Assembly: GCF_009176725.1 (NCBI RefSeq)
Contig: NZ_AP020337.1
Span: forward strand, 3,913,501-3,977,500
Direction: 5' to 3'
From: Pseudomonas sp. KUIN-1
GTDB taxonomy: Bacteria > Pseudomonadota > Gammaproteobacteria > Pseudomonadales > Pseudomonadaceae
DNA: 64,000 nt
This document shows positions 35,915 to 43,350 of the stretch, in pieces. The position numbers and the translations under genes are program-made. Within the stretch, counting starts at the first letter, position 1, and the number at the start of each line of letters is the position of its first letter. The notes under the pieces were generated by a model. That model saw only the letters and a program-made list of their open reading frames with translations, did no database searches and had not been told where the DNA came from.

Positions 35915-36604
35915 TCAGGTGCGCAGGAACCCGGCAATCTCTCTCGCGGAGTCAGCCAGGCATTGCTCGTGGCTGATGCCCGCGACCTTCAATGGTTTGA
36001 GGTCATGATTGGCAGTCGGCAACCAGTGCAGCCGGATGGCACTCGACAATGCATAGCCTTCCACCGCTTCGCGATTACCCAGCGCGTCGCGTTCGCCCTG
36101 CACGATCAGCGTGGGTGTCTTCAGTTCGGCCAGATGAGCCACGCGTGGTTTTTCAGGCTTGCCCACGGCGTAGAACGGATACCCCAGACACACCAGCGCA
36201 TCGACCTCAAGCTCATCGGCGATCAGGCTGGCCATCCGCCCGCCCATCGATTTGCCGCCGACCGCCAGACGTCCGGAGATGTGAGCACGCGCGCAGGCGA
36301 ACACTTCTCTCCAGCATTCCAGCAGTTGCGCCTGTGGATTGGGTGGACGCTTGCTGCCGCCCTGACGCCGCTGCGCCATATAGGGAAACTCGAAGCGCAG
36401 GACGCTGATACCTTGCGCCGCCAGATCAGCCGCCATGCGGTTCATGAAGTCGCTGTCCATCGGTGCGCCTGCACCGTGCGCCAGCAGCAAAGTCGGCGCT
36501 TCCAGCGCATCCGCAGGCCGAGCGGGCGTCCATAGCCAGCCTCTGTCACTGATCAGGTGCAGCCATTGATTCGTACCGATAACAGGCTTCAAGCCGTTGC
36601 TCAT
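35915..36604 (-). CDS. Alpha/beta hydrolase of the KANL3/Tex30 type
   Basis: The 229-residue protein has an alpha/beta-hydrolase core: LLLAHGAGAPMDSDFM (oxyanion region), the nucleophile elbow AVGGKSMGGRMAS (Ser in GKSMG), LIVQGERDALG with the acid and LPTANHDLKP with the His. It matches the small cytosolic hydrolases often annotated as KANL3/Tex30 or dienelactone-hydrolase-like; the natural substrate is unknown. ATG 36604 has GAGG five bases upstream and gives the typical N-terminus; the frame opens further upstream at 36703. Confidence 0.88.
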   Translation of the reverse strand: MSNGLKPVIGTNQWLHLISDRGWLWTPARPADALEAPTLLLAHGAGAPMDSDFMNRMAADLAAQGISVLRFEFPYMAQRRQGGSKRPPNPQAQLLECWREVFACARAHISGRLAVGGKSMGGRMASLIADELEVDALVCLGYPFYAVGKPEKPRVAHLAELKTPTLIVQGERDALGNREAVEGYALSSAIRLHWLPTANHDLKPLKVAGISHEQCLADSAREIAGFLRT

Positions 36605-37273
36605 GGTTGCCTCATTCAGGTGAGTCGCCGAGTGGCCCGCTACTATAGCGGCGAACAGGGTTGCGAATCCTGCACGAATCGCGAGCGCGAGGCGCATCGG
36701 CATGCCTCGTCCCGTCGGACAGCCACCATTCAGGTCTGCCCGAGTACTCTGTCAAGGTGCAAAAGGTAAAGTACCGAGGCGATGAGCGCCCCAAACCTGA
36801 CACCCCGGGCGGTTTCATTGACGGCACTGGCCTCGCACAACTGCAACAACACCGCTGAGTCGGTCACCAGAGTCATATGCCTGCTCAGGCCAATTTGCGG
36901 GGCAATGACAGGTGTCACTACCGACTGAATAGACGTGACGGTCTTTGCGCGAGTCCTGATCAACTCTTCTGTACGCGAAGGTCGCCACCGCTGTGTTCCA
37001 GTCCAGCGGCGCTGCGTGAACTCCGCACCCTGCAACGGGGTGCGGAATACCCACTCACACATAGCGCTGCCCTCTGCGCCTTGCTACGACTTCCCACACC
37101 CCTGTTTCAAAGCTAAACTCGCGAAACGCGTCTGCCGCAACCCTTTGACACTCTTTGATGTGCCTGTCTGTTCCTGCCCCTGCCTTTTCGGTGTGCTTCG
37201 ATGCCATTTCCAGCGCTGCATCGCCCTGGCCCGATTACGTCTGCGGTAACCCTCTGAATCGTGGAAGTCTGCA
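36605..37273. other. Gap upstream of ccoN, no confident gene
   Basis: These 669 bases separate the hydrolase and ccoN. The longest alternative frame (36730-37062, minus strand, 110 codons) has no recognisable domain and unconvincing composition. I searched the 300 bases before ccoN for the ANR consensus TTGAT-N4-ATCAA and found only half-sites (tttgatgtgcc near 37157), so the oxidase operon here may be expressed without Anr, as for the constitutive cco-1 set of P. aeruginosa. Confidence 0.55.
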
Positions 37274-38716
37274 ATGAGCACAACAATCAGTCCGACAACC
37301 TACAACTACACCGTGGTGCGTCAGTTTGCCATCATGACCGTGGTCTGGGGTGTGGTCGGCATGAGCCTGGGCGTGTTCATTGCTTCGCAGCTGGTCTGGC
37401 CAGGGCTGAACCTGGAACTTGAATGGACCACCTTCGGGCGCCTGCGCCCGCTGCACACCAATCTGGTGATCTTCGCTTTCGGCGGCTGCGCGCTGTTCGC
37501 CACCTCCTATTACGTGGTGCAACGCACTTGCCAGACACGGCTGATTTCCGATGGTCTGGCGGCCTTCACCTTCTGGGGCTGGCAAGCCGTGATCGTCGGC
37601 GCCATCGTCACGCTGCCGATGGGCTACACCACCACCAAGGAATATGCCGAGCTCGAATGGCCGGTGGCGATTCTGCTGGCCATTGTCTGGGCCGCCTACG
37701 CTGCGGTGTTTTTCGGCACCATCGTCAAACGCCGGACCCGGCATATCTATGTCGCCAACTGGTTCTACGGCGCGTTCATCGTGGTGACCGGCATGCTGCA
37801 CATCGTCAACCATATCTCGTTGCCGGTCAGCCTGTTCAAGTCCTATTCGGCGTATGCCGGCGCCACCGACGCCATGATCCAGTGGTGGTACGGACACAAT
37901 GCCGTCGGTTTTTTCCTGACCACCGGTTTTCTCGGCATGATGTATTACTTCGTGCCCAAGCAGGCCGAGCGCCCGGTCTACTCCTATCGTTTGTCCATCG
38001 TGCACTTCTGGGCATTGATCACCCTGTATATCTGGGCCGGTCCTCACCATCTGCACTACACCGCCCTGCCAGACTGGGCGCAGTCGCTGGGCATGGTGAT
38101 GTCGATCATTCTGCTGGTGCCCAGCTGGGGCGGGATGATCAACGGCATGATGACGCTGTCAGGCGCGTGGCATAAGTTGCGGACCGATTCGGTACTGCGT
38201 TTTCTGGTGGTCTCGCTGGCGTTCTATGGCATGTCGACGTTCGAAGGTCCGATGATGGCAATCAAGACCGTCAACTCGCTTTCGCACTACACGGACTGGA
38301 CCATCGGCCATGTCCACGCCGGGGCACTGGGCTGGGTCGCGATGATTACCATCGGGTCGGTCTACCACATGATTCCGAAACTCTATGCCCGCCCGCATAT
38401 GTATAGCGTCAGCCTGATCAACACGCACTTCTGGCTCGCGACCGTCGGCACCGTGCTGTACATCACCTCGATGTGGGTCAATGGCATCACCCAGGGCCTG
38501 ATGTGGCGCGCAGTGAACGACGACGGCACGCTGACCTACTCCTTCATCGAAACCATGCAGGCCAGCCACCTGGGCTATATCGTGCGGGCCATCGGCGGCG
38601 CGATTTTCACCAGCGGCATGCTGCTGATGGCCTACAACGTGGTGCGTACGATACGTGCCTCGGACCCGCAGGCAGCCGAATCAGCCACCCGTATCGCCGT
38701 CGCGGGAGCGCATTGA
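37274..38716 (+). CDS. ccoN: cbb3-type cytochrome c oxidase catalytic subunit I
   Basis: The 480-residue protein has about 12 membrane helices and the haem/copper histidines of the cbb3 class: PLHTNLVIFAFGG, WYGHNAVGFFLT, GPHHLHYTALPDW and HWTIGHVHAG-type DWTIGHVHAGALGW. It reduces oxygen to water with high oxygen affinity using low-spin haem b and the b3-CuB centre in the inner membrane. It opens the ccoNOQP operon; its stop overlaps the ccoO start (TGATG). Confidence 0.97.
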   Translation: MSTTISPTTYNYTVVRQFAIMTVVWGVVGMSLGVFIASQLVWPGLNLELEWTTFGRLRPLHTNLVIFAFGGCALFATSYYVVQRTCQTRLISDGLAAFTFWGWQAVIVGAIVTLPMGYTTTKEYAELEWPVAILLAIVWAAYAAVFFGTIVKRRTRHIYVANWFYGAFIVVTGMLHIVNHISLPVSLFKSYSAYAGATDAMIQWWYGHNAVGFFLTTGFLGMMYYFVPKQAERPVYSYRLSIVHFWALITLYIWAGPHHLHYTALPDWAQSLGMVMSIILLVPSWGGMINGMMTLSGAWHKLRTDSVLRFLVVSLAFYGMSTFEGPMMAIKTVNSLSHYTDWTIGHVHAGALGWVAMITIGSVYHMIPKLYARPHMYSVSLINTHFWLATVGTVLYITSMWVNGITQGLMWRAVNDDGTLTYSFIETMQASHLGYIVRAIGGAIFTSGMLLMAYNVVRTIRASDPQAAESATRIAVAGAH

Positions 38717-39324
38717 TGAAGCATGATGCGCTGGAAAAAAACATCGGTCTGCTGGCCGTCTTCATGGTGATTGCCGTGAGCATCGGCGGGCTGACGCAGA
38801 TCGTCCCGCTGTTCTTTCAGGACGTCACCAACCAGCCTGTCGAGGGCATGAAGCCGCGCAGCGCGCTTGAGGTGGAAGGCCGTGATGTGTTCATCGCCAA
38901 CGGCTGCGTCGGTTGCCACTCGCAGATGATCCGCCCGTTGCGCGCCGAAACCGAGCGCTACGGGCATTACTCGGTGGCAGGCGAAAGCGTCTGGGACCAC
39001 CCCTTCCTGTGGGGCTCCAAACGCACCGGGCCGGACCTGGCAAGGATCGGCGGTCGCTACTCGGACGAGTGGCACCGGGTACACCTGAACAACCCGCGCG
39101 ACCTGGTTCCGACCTCGATCATGCCGGCCTACCCGTTTCTGGCCGAGAAGACCATCGACAGCACGCAGACTGCGAAAAAGCTGCAGGTGCTGCGCACCCT
39201 TGGCACCCCGTACACCGACGCGGATATCGCCGGTGCAGCGGCTGCGGTGCAGGGCAAGACCGAAATGGACGCGCTGGTGGCCTATCTGCAAGGCCTTGGC
39301 ACGCTCATCAAGAGCAAACGGTGA
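38716..39324 (+). CDS. ccoO: cbb3 oxidase monohaem cytochrome c subunit
   Basis: The 202-residue protein has one N-terminal membrane anchor (10-34) and a periplasmic domain with a single haem c site GCVGCHSQMIRPL (Cys64, Cys67, His68). The axial methionine is in TSIMPAYPFL. It passes electrons from CcoP to CcoN, and haem attachment needs the Ccm system encoded at 3.9-10.8 kb. GGGAG precedes the ATG, which overlaps the ccoN stop. Confidence 0.97.
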   Translation: MKHDALEKNIGLLAVFMVIAVSIGGLTQIVPLFFQDVTNQPVEGMKPRSALEVEGRDVFIANGCVGCHSQMIRPLRAETERYGHYSVAGESVWDHPFLWGSKRTGPDLARIGGRYSDEWHRVHLNNPRDLVPTSIMPAYPFLAEKTIDSTQTAKKLQVLRTLGTPYTDADIAGAAAAVQGKTEMDALVAYLQGLGTLIKSKR

Positions 39325-39326
39325 TC

Positions 39327-39521
39327 ATGATGGACATCGGAATGATTCGAGGCCTGGGTACACTGGTCGTGATGGTGGCGTTCATCGGCCTGATGCTGTG
39401 GGTGTTCAGCCCTGCCCGCAAGGCAGACTTCGACGACGCGACCCTGCTGCCTTTCGCGGATGACCCCGAGGCCATCGGCAAGGTCGAAACTGCCAGGGCT
39501 GAACGGGAAGGCCGGTCATGA
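39327..39521 (+). CDS. ccoQ: Small cbb3 oxidase subunit CcoQ
   Basis: The 64-residue protein has one membrane helix (GLGTLVVMVAFIGLMLWVFS) followed by a polar tail (RKADFDDATLLPFADD). CcoQ stabilises the CcoNOP complex. Two adjacent ATG codons at 39327 and 39330 are possible starts, two bases after the ccoO stop. The end overlaps ccoP by four bases (ATGA). Confidence 0.92.
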   Translation: MMDIGMIRGLGTLVVMVAFIGLMLWVFSPARKADFDDATLLPFADDPEAIGKVETARAEREGRS

Positions 39522-40495
39522 GTACGTTCTGGAGCCTGTACATCGCGGTCCTGACCCTGGGCACCATCATCGCCATGCTCTGGCTGCTGCTGTCCACACG
39601 CAAAGGTCAGCCCGACGAACCGACAGATGAAACCGTCGGCCATACGTTCGACGGTATCGAGGAATACGACAACCCGCTGCCCAGATGGTGGTTCTATCTG
39701 TTCCTGGCGACCATCGTCTTTGCACTGGGCTATCTGCTCCTGTACCCGGGGCTGGGCAACTGGCAGGGGTTGCTGCCCGGTTATGAATACCGGGACCAGG
39801 ACAGCAAGACGCAATTCTCCGACGGCCAGCAAGGCTGGACCAGTGTCCATGAATGGGAGCGGGAAGTCGCAAACGCCGAGGCCCGTTACGGGCCGCTGTT
39901 TGCCAGGTACGCGGCCATGCCCGTCGAGGAAGTGGCCAAAGACCCCCAGGCGTTGAAAATCGGTGCACGTCTGTTCGCGTCCAACTGCTCGGTCTGCCAC
40001 GGCTCTGACGCGAAAGGCGCCTATGGCTTTCCCAACCTGACCGATGCCGACTGGCGCTGGGGCGGCGATGCCCAGTCGATCAAGACCTCCATTCTTGCAG
40101 GCCGTATGGGCGTGATGCCGGCCCTGGGCGGCGTGCTCGGCGAACAGGGTGTTCGCGATGTGGCGGCCTACGTGCTGACGCAGCTGGACGCGCGCGCACT
40201 ACCGGAGGATGCCAAGGCTGACCCGGTGGCCGGACAGAAGACCTTCGCCAGCCTGTGCGTGGCCTGTCATGGTCCAGAGGGCAAGGGAATGCCGATTCTC
40301 GGCGCACCGGATCTGACCCACCCCAATGCGTTTATTTACGGTTCCAGCTACGCTCAGTTGCAGCAGACCATACGTGATGGCCGCCAGGGCCAGATGCCTG
40401 CTCAGCAAGCACTGCAAGGCAATGACCGGGTTCACATTCTGGCTGCCTATGTTTACAGCCTGTCCCGCCAGGAGCAGCCTGCTGAATCCAGATGA
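39518..40495 (+). CDS. ccoP: cbb3 oxidase dihaem cytochrome c subunit
   Basis: The 325-residue protein has two N-terminal membrane helices (about 4-26 and 57-77) with a charged loop between, then two cytochrome c domains. Haem sites are CSVCH (157-161) and CVACH (247-251). It is the electron entry subunit that receives electrons from soluble cytochromes. It ends the ccoNOQP operon; the toxin-antitoxin pair follows 125 bases later. Confidence 0.97.
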   Translation: MSTFWSLYIAVLTLGTIIAMLWLLLSTRKGQPDEPTDETVGHTFDGIEEYDNPLPRWWFYLFLATIVFALGYLLLYPGLGNWQGLLPGYEYRDQDSKTQFSDGQQGWTSVHEWEREVANAEARYGPLFARYAAMPVEEVAKDPQALKIGARLFASNCSVCHGSDAKGAYGFPNLTDADWRWGGDAQSIKTSILAGRMGVMPALGGVLGEQGVRDVAAYVLTQLDARALPEDAKADPVAGQKTFASLCVACHGPEGKGMPILGAPDLTHPNAFIYGSSYAQLQQTIRDGRQGQMPAQQALQGNDRVHILAAYVYSLSRQEQPAESR

Positions 40496-40545
40496 CAGGG
40501 CTCCGCTCAGTCCATGGTTGTTGCAGTCTGAAACAACAAATTCTT

Positions 40546-40563
40546 TGTAGTTACATCTCTACA
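40546..40563. promoter_or_regulatory. Candidate operator of the toxin-antitoxin pair
   Basis: TGTAG (40546-40550) and CTACA (40559-40563) form an inverted repeat with eight bases between, 57 bases before the antitoxin ATG. A smaller symmetry gtagttac overlaps its left arm. Phd/YefM antitoxins bind such short palindromes to repress their own operon. Confidence 0.45.
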
Positions 40564-40620
40564 TGACTAGACTCGCTCACGACCACAATACGCTGTCTAC
40601 TCATTCCGGAAGTCGCGCAC

Positions 40621-40872
40621 ATGCCCACTACCCTCTCCAGCCGTGAATTCAATCAGGACACCAGCGGGGCCAAGAAGGCGGCTAATGAAGGCCCGGTGTT
40701 CATTACCGACCGCGGCCGCCCGGCCCATGTGCTGCTTTGCATCGAGGATTACCTGAAGCTGACCGGCAGTGCCGCAAGCATCGCCGACATGCTGATAATG
40801 CCCACTGACATCGATATCGAGTTCGAGCCTCAGCGCGCCGTGATCACGCCCCGACAGGTTGATCTGTCCTGA
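40621..40872 (+). CDS. Phd/YefM-type antitoxin
   Basis: The 83-residue protein follows the Phd/YefM plan: LSSREFNQDTSGAKKAANEG (DNA-binding N-terminus), PVFITDRGRPAHVLLCIEDYLKL, then a flexible acidic tail (TDIDIEFEPQ) that would wrap around the toxin. It neutralises the PIN toxin encoded next and probably represses the shared promoter. The stop overlaps the toxin start (TGATG), as usual for coupled pairs. Confidence 0.9.
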   Translation: MPTTLSSREFNQDTSGAKKAANEGPVFITDRGRPAHVLLCIEDYLKLTGSAASIADMLIMPTDIDIEFEPQRAVITPRQVDLS

Positions 40873-41324
40873 TGTTCCTGCTCGACACCAACGTGGTTTC
40901 AGAGCTCAGAAAGCGCACTGCAGACGCCAATGTGCTGCGCTGGTCGCGAACACAAATGGCCTCCAGCCTGTTCATCTCGTCCATCACGATTCTTGAACTC
41001 GAAACAGGTATCCTGCGCATCGAACGCCGCGACCCGACACAAGGCGCAGTATTGCGAATGTGGCTCGACCAGCATGTATTGAAGGCATTCGCCGGGCGTA
41101 TCCTGACAGTCGACACCCAGGTCGCAAGGCGCTGCGCGCAATTGCACGTTCCCGACCCGCGCAGCGAATGCGATGCGCTGATCGCCGCCACTGCGCTGGT
41201 ACATGGCATGACCGTGGTCACACGCAACACAATGGACTTTCAGTCGTGCGGGGTCGCGCTGCTCAATCCCTGGGTCAGCCAGTTGAATGAAGAAGCGGCC
41301 GTTTATTCACGTGCAGCACGTTGA
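40872..41324 (+). CDS. vapC: VapC-type PIN-domain ribonuclease toxin
   Basis: The 150-residue protein has the PIN fold with its acidic active site: FLLDTNVVSEL (Asp5), ITILELETGI (Glu42), RSECDALIAATA (Asp101) and TRNTMDF (Asp122). VapC toxins are Mg2+-dependent RNases that cut tRNA or rRNA and halt translation. All four acidic residues are intact, so it is likely active. The pair is placed between ccoP and ccoG, genes that are adjacent in many relatives. Confidence 0.93.
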   Translation: MFLLDTNVVSELRKRTADANVLRWSRTQMASSLFISSITILELETGILRIERRDPTQGAVLRMWLDQHVLKAFAGRILTVDTQVARRCAQLHVPDPRSECDALIAATALVHGMTVVTRNTMDFQSCGVALLNPWVSQLNEEAAVYSRAAR

Positions 41325-41388
41325 ACGCGGATGTGAACCTGCCTGACCTGTATCGGCCGGGGTCAGGCTACCGCCACTGGACTCATCG

Positions 41389-42801
41389 ATGACCAAGCAG
41401 ATTCCAGTACACGACATCACCCCGGCATCCGAAACAGGCGGCGAATTCACCGACCTCTATGCTTCGCGCGAGAAGATCCAGACCCGCGCGTTCAAAGGCC
41501 TGTTTCGAAACGTGCGGATGCTCGGCGGCGCCCTGTTGCTGCTCATCTTTTTCGGCACGGTCTGGCTGAATCGCAGCGGGCATCAGGCGGTCTGGTGGAA
41601 CCTGCCGGAACGCAAGTTCTACATCTTCGGTGCAACGTTCTGGCCGCAGGATTTCATCCTCTTGTCCGGCATTCTGATCGTTGCAGCGTTCGGGCTGTTC
41701 TTCATCACCGTCTATGCCGGGCGGGTCTGGTGTGGCTATACCTGCCCGCAGAGTGTCTGGACCTGGATCTTCATGTGGTGCGAGAAAGTGACTGAAGGCG
41801 ACCGCAACCAGCGCATCAGGCTCGACCACGCCTCGATGAGTGCCGGCAAACTGCTGCGCAAGTTCGCCAAACACAGCCTGTGGCTGCTGATCGGGTTTGC
41901 CACCGGTATGACCTTCGTGGGGTATTTCTCACCCATCCGCGCGCTGTGCGTGGATCTGTTCACGGGCCAGGCGGATGGCTGGGCCTATTTCTGGGTCGGT
42001 TTCTTTACCTTGGCCACTTACCTTAATGCCGGCTGGCTGCGCGAGCAGGTATGCATTTACATGTGTCCCTATGCGCGGTTCCAGAGCGTGATGTTCGACA
42101 AGGACACGCTGATCATCTCCTACGACCAGAATCGTGGCGAAGCCCGAGGTCCGCGCAAGAAGGAGGCCGATCCTCAGGCACTGGGGCTGGGTGACTGCAT
42201 CGACTGCACGATGTGCGTGCAGGTCTGCCCGACCGGCATCGACATTCGTGACGGCCTGCAGGTGGAGTGCATCAGCTGCGCGGCGTGCGTCGATGCCTGC
42301 GATACGGTCATGGACAAGATGGATTACCCTCGCGGCCTGATTCGCTACACCACCGAACACAACCTGTCCGGGCAACGCACCCGCACCCTGCGCCCGCGTC
42401 TGATCGGTTATGCGCTGGTCCTGCTGCTGATGATTGCGCTGTTGACCGCGGCGTTCTGCATGCGCACGCTGGTGGGTCTGGAGGTCAGCAAGGACCGCAT
42501 GCTGTTCCGGGAAAACGCCGAAGGCCGGATCGAGAACGTCTACAGCCTGAAAGTGATGAACAAGGATCAGGTTGACCACGCCTATGTGTTGCAGGCCAGC
42601 GGCCTGCCCGACCTGAAACTGCAGGGCCGTCGGAAAATCAGCGTACCGGCGGGTGAAATCGTCAGCCTGCCGGTGGAGCTGTCCAGTGCGCCGGAAAAAC
42701 TGCCGTCGCACAGCAACGAGGTCACCTTTACCCTCAAGGATATCGACAGCGATGCACAGGTCGAGACCCAAAGCCGCTTCCTTGGCCCACCTATTCGTTA
42801 A
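41389..42801 (+). CDS. ccoG: Membrane ferredoxin-like protein CcoG
   Basis: The 470-residue protein has membrane segments near residues 40-60, 85-105, 160-180, 195-215 and 340-360. It carries a CxxxCP motif in a NapH-like region (VWCGYTCPQSVW, ICMYMCP-type CIYMCPYARFQ), two [4Fe-4S] clusters (CIDCTMCVQVCP and CISCAACVDACD), and a C-terminal Ig-like domain (LPVELSSAPEKLPSHSNEV). CcoG is the cupric reductase proposed to prepare Cu(I) for cbb3 oxidase assembly. It starts the ccoGHIS set. Confidence 0.95.
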   Translation: MTKQIPVHDITPASETGGEFTDLYASREKIQTRAFKGLFRNVRMLGGALLLLIFFGTVWLNRSGHQAVWWNLPERKFYIFGATFWPQDFILLSGILIVAAFGLFFITVYAGRVWCGYTCPQSVWTWIFMWCEKVTEGDRNQRIRLDHASMSAGKLLRKFAKHSLWLLIGFATGMTFVGYFSPIRALCVDLFTGQADGWAYFWVGFFTLATYLNAGWLREQVCIYMCPYARFQSVMFDKDTLIISYDQNRGEARGPRKKEADPQALGLGDCIDCTMCVQVCPTGIDIRDGLQVECISCAACVDACDTVMDKMDYPRGLIRYTTEHNLSGQRTRTLRPRLIGYALVLLLMIALLTAAFCMRTLVGLEVSKDRMLFRENAEGRIENVYSLKVMNKDQVDHAYVLQASGLPDLKLQGRRKISVPAGEIVSLPVELSSAPEKLPSHSNEVTFTLKDIDSDAQVETQSRFLGPPIR

Positions 42802-42811
42802 GAGCCCCGTC

Positions 42812-43348
42812 ATGCCCGCTGCGACTGCTGCAAGCCCCTGGTACCGGCACCTCTGGCCATGGATCATCATCGCCATCCTCACCGGCTCGGTGACCTTGAG
42901 CCTGTCGATGGTGTTCATCGCCGTGACCCACCCGGACCCACTGGTCACCGATAACTATTACGAGGCCGGCAAGGGCATAAATCGCTCGTTGAATCGCGAA
43001 GTGCTCGCCCAGACCCTCAAGCTGCACGCGCGCCTGCACATGGATGAGCTGACCGGCGAAGTCGAACTGCGCCTGAGCGGCAACAGCAACCCGGAGCGTC
43101 TGGAACTCAACCTGATTTCACCCACGCGCCCTGACAGTGATCGCCGGGTGTTCCTGACCCGAAGCCCGTCCGAACCAGGCCGTTACATCGGTCAGTTGCA
43201 GGACAAGGTCAACGGTCGGCGTTTTGTGGAACTGCTGGGTGTCGAAGGCGAGCAGACCTGGCGCCTGTTCGAGGAAGAACAGATTGGCACTGACGACGTG
43301 ACCCTCGGTGACGAACCCCTGCAAGCCGCGCAACGCCGGAAAGACTGA
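42812..43348 (+). CDS. ccoH: cbb3 oxidase assembly protein CcoH (FixH)
   Basis: The 178-residue protein has one N-terminal membrane helix (WPWIIIAILTGSVTLSLSMVFIAV) with the FixH signature DPLVTDNYYEAGKGINRS, then a periplasmic domain. FixH/CcoH stabilises cbb3 intermediates. ATG 42812 lies 11 bases after the ccoG stop; the ccoI start follows the stop by two bases. Confidence 0.93.
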   Translation: MPAATAASPWYRHLWPWIIIAILTGSVTLSLSMVFIAVTHPDPLVTDNYYEAGKGINRSLNREVLAQTLKLHARLHMDELTGEVELRLSGNSNPERLELNLISPTRPDSDRRVFLTRSPSEPGRYIGQLQDKVNGRRFVELLGVEGEQTWRLFEEEQIGTDDVTLGDEPLQAAQRRKD

Positions 43349-43350
43349 AC

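Noticed and set aside
36730..37062. 110-codon minus-strand frame before ccoN
   Set aside because: No recognisable family, membrane segment or convincing ribosome site; kept only as part of the gap description.
37150..37170. Possible ANR site before ccoN
   Set aside because: Only a TTGAT half-site is present; the second half does not match at the required spacing.
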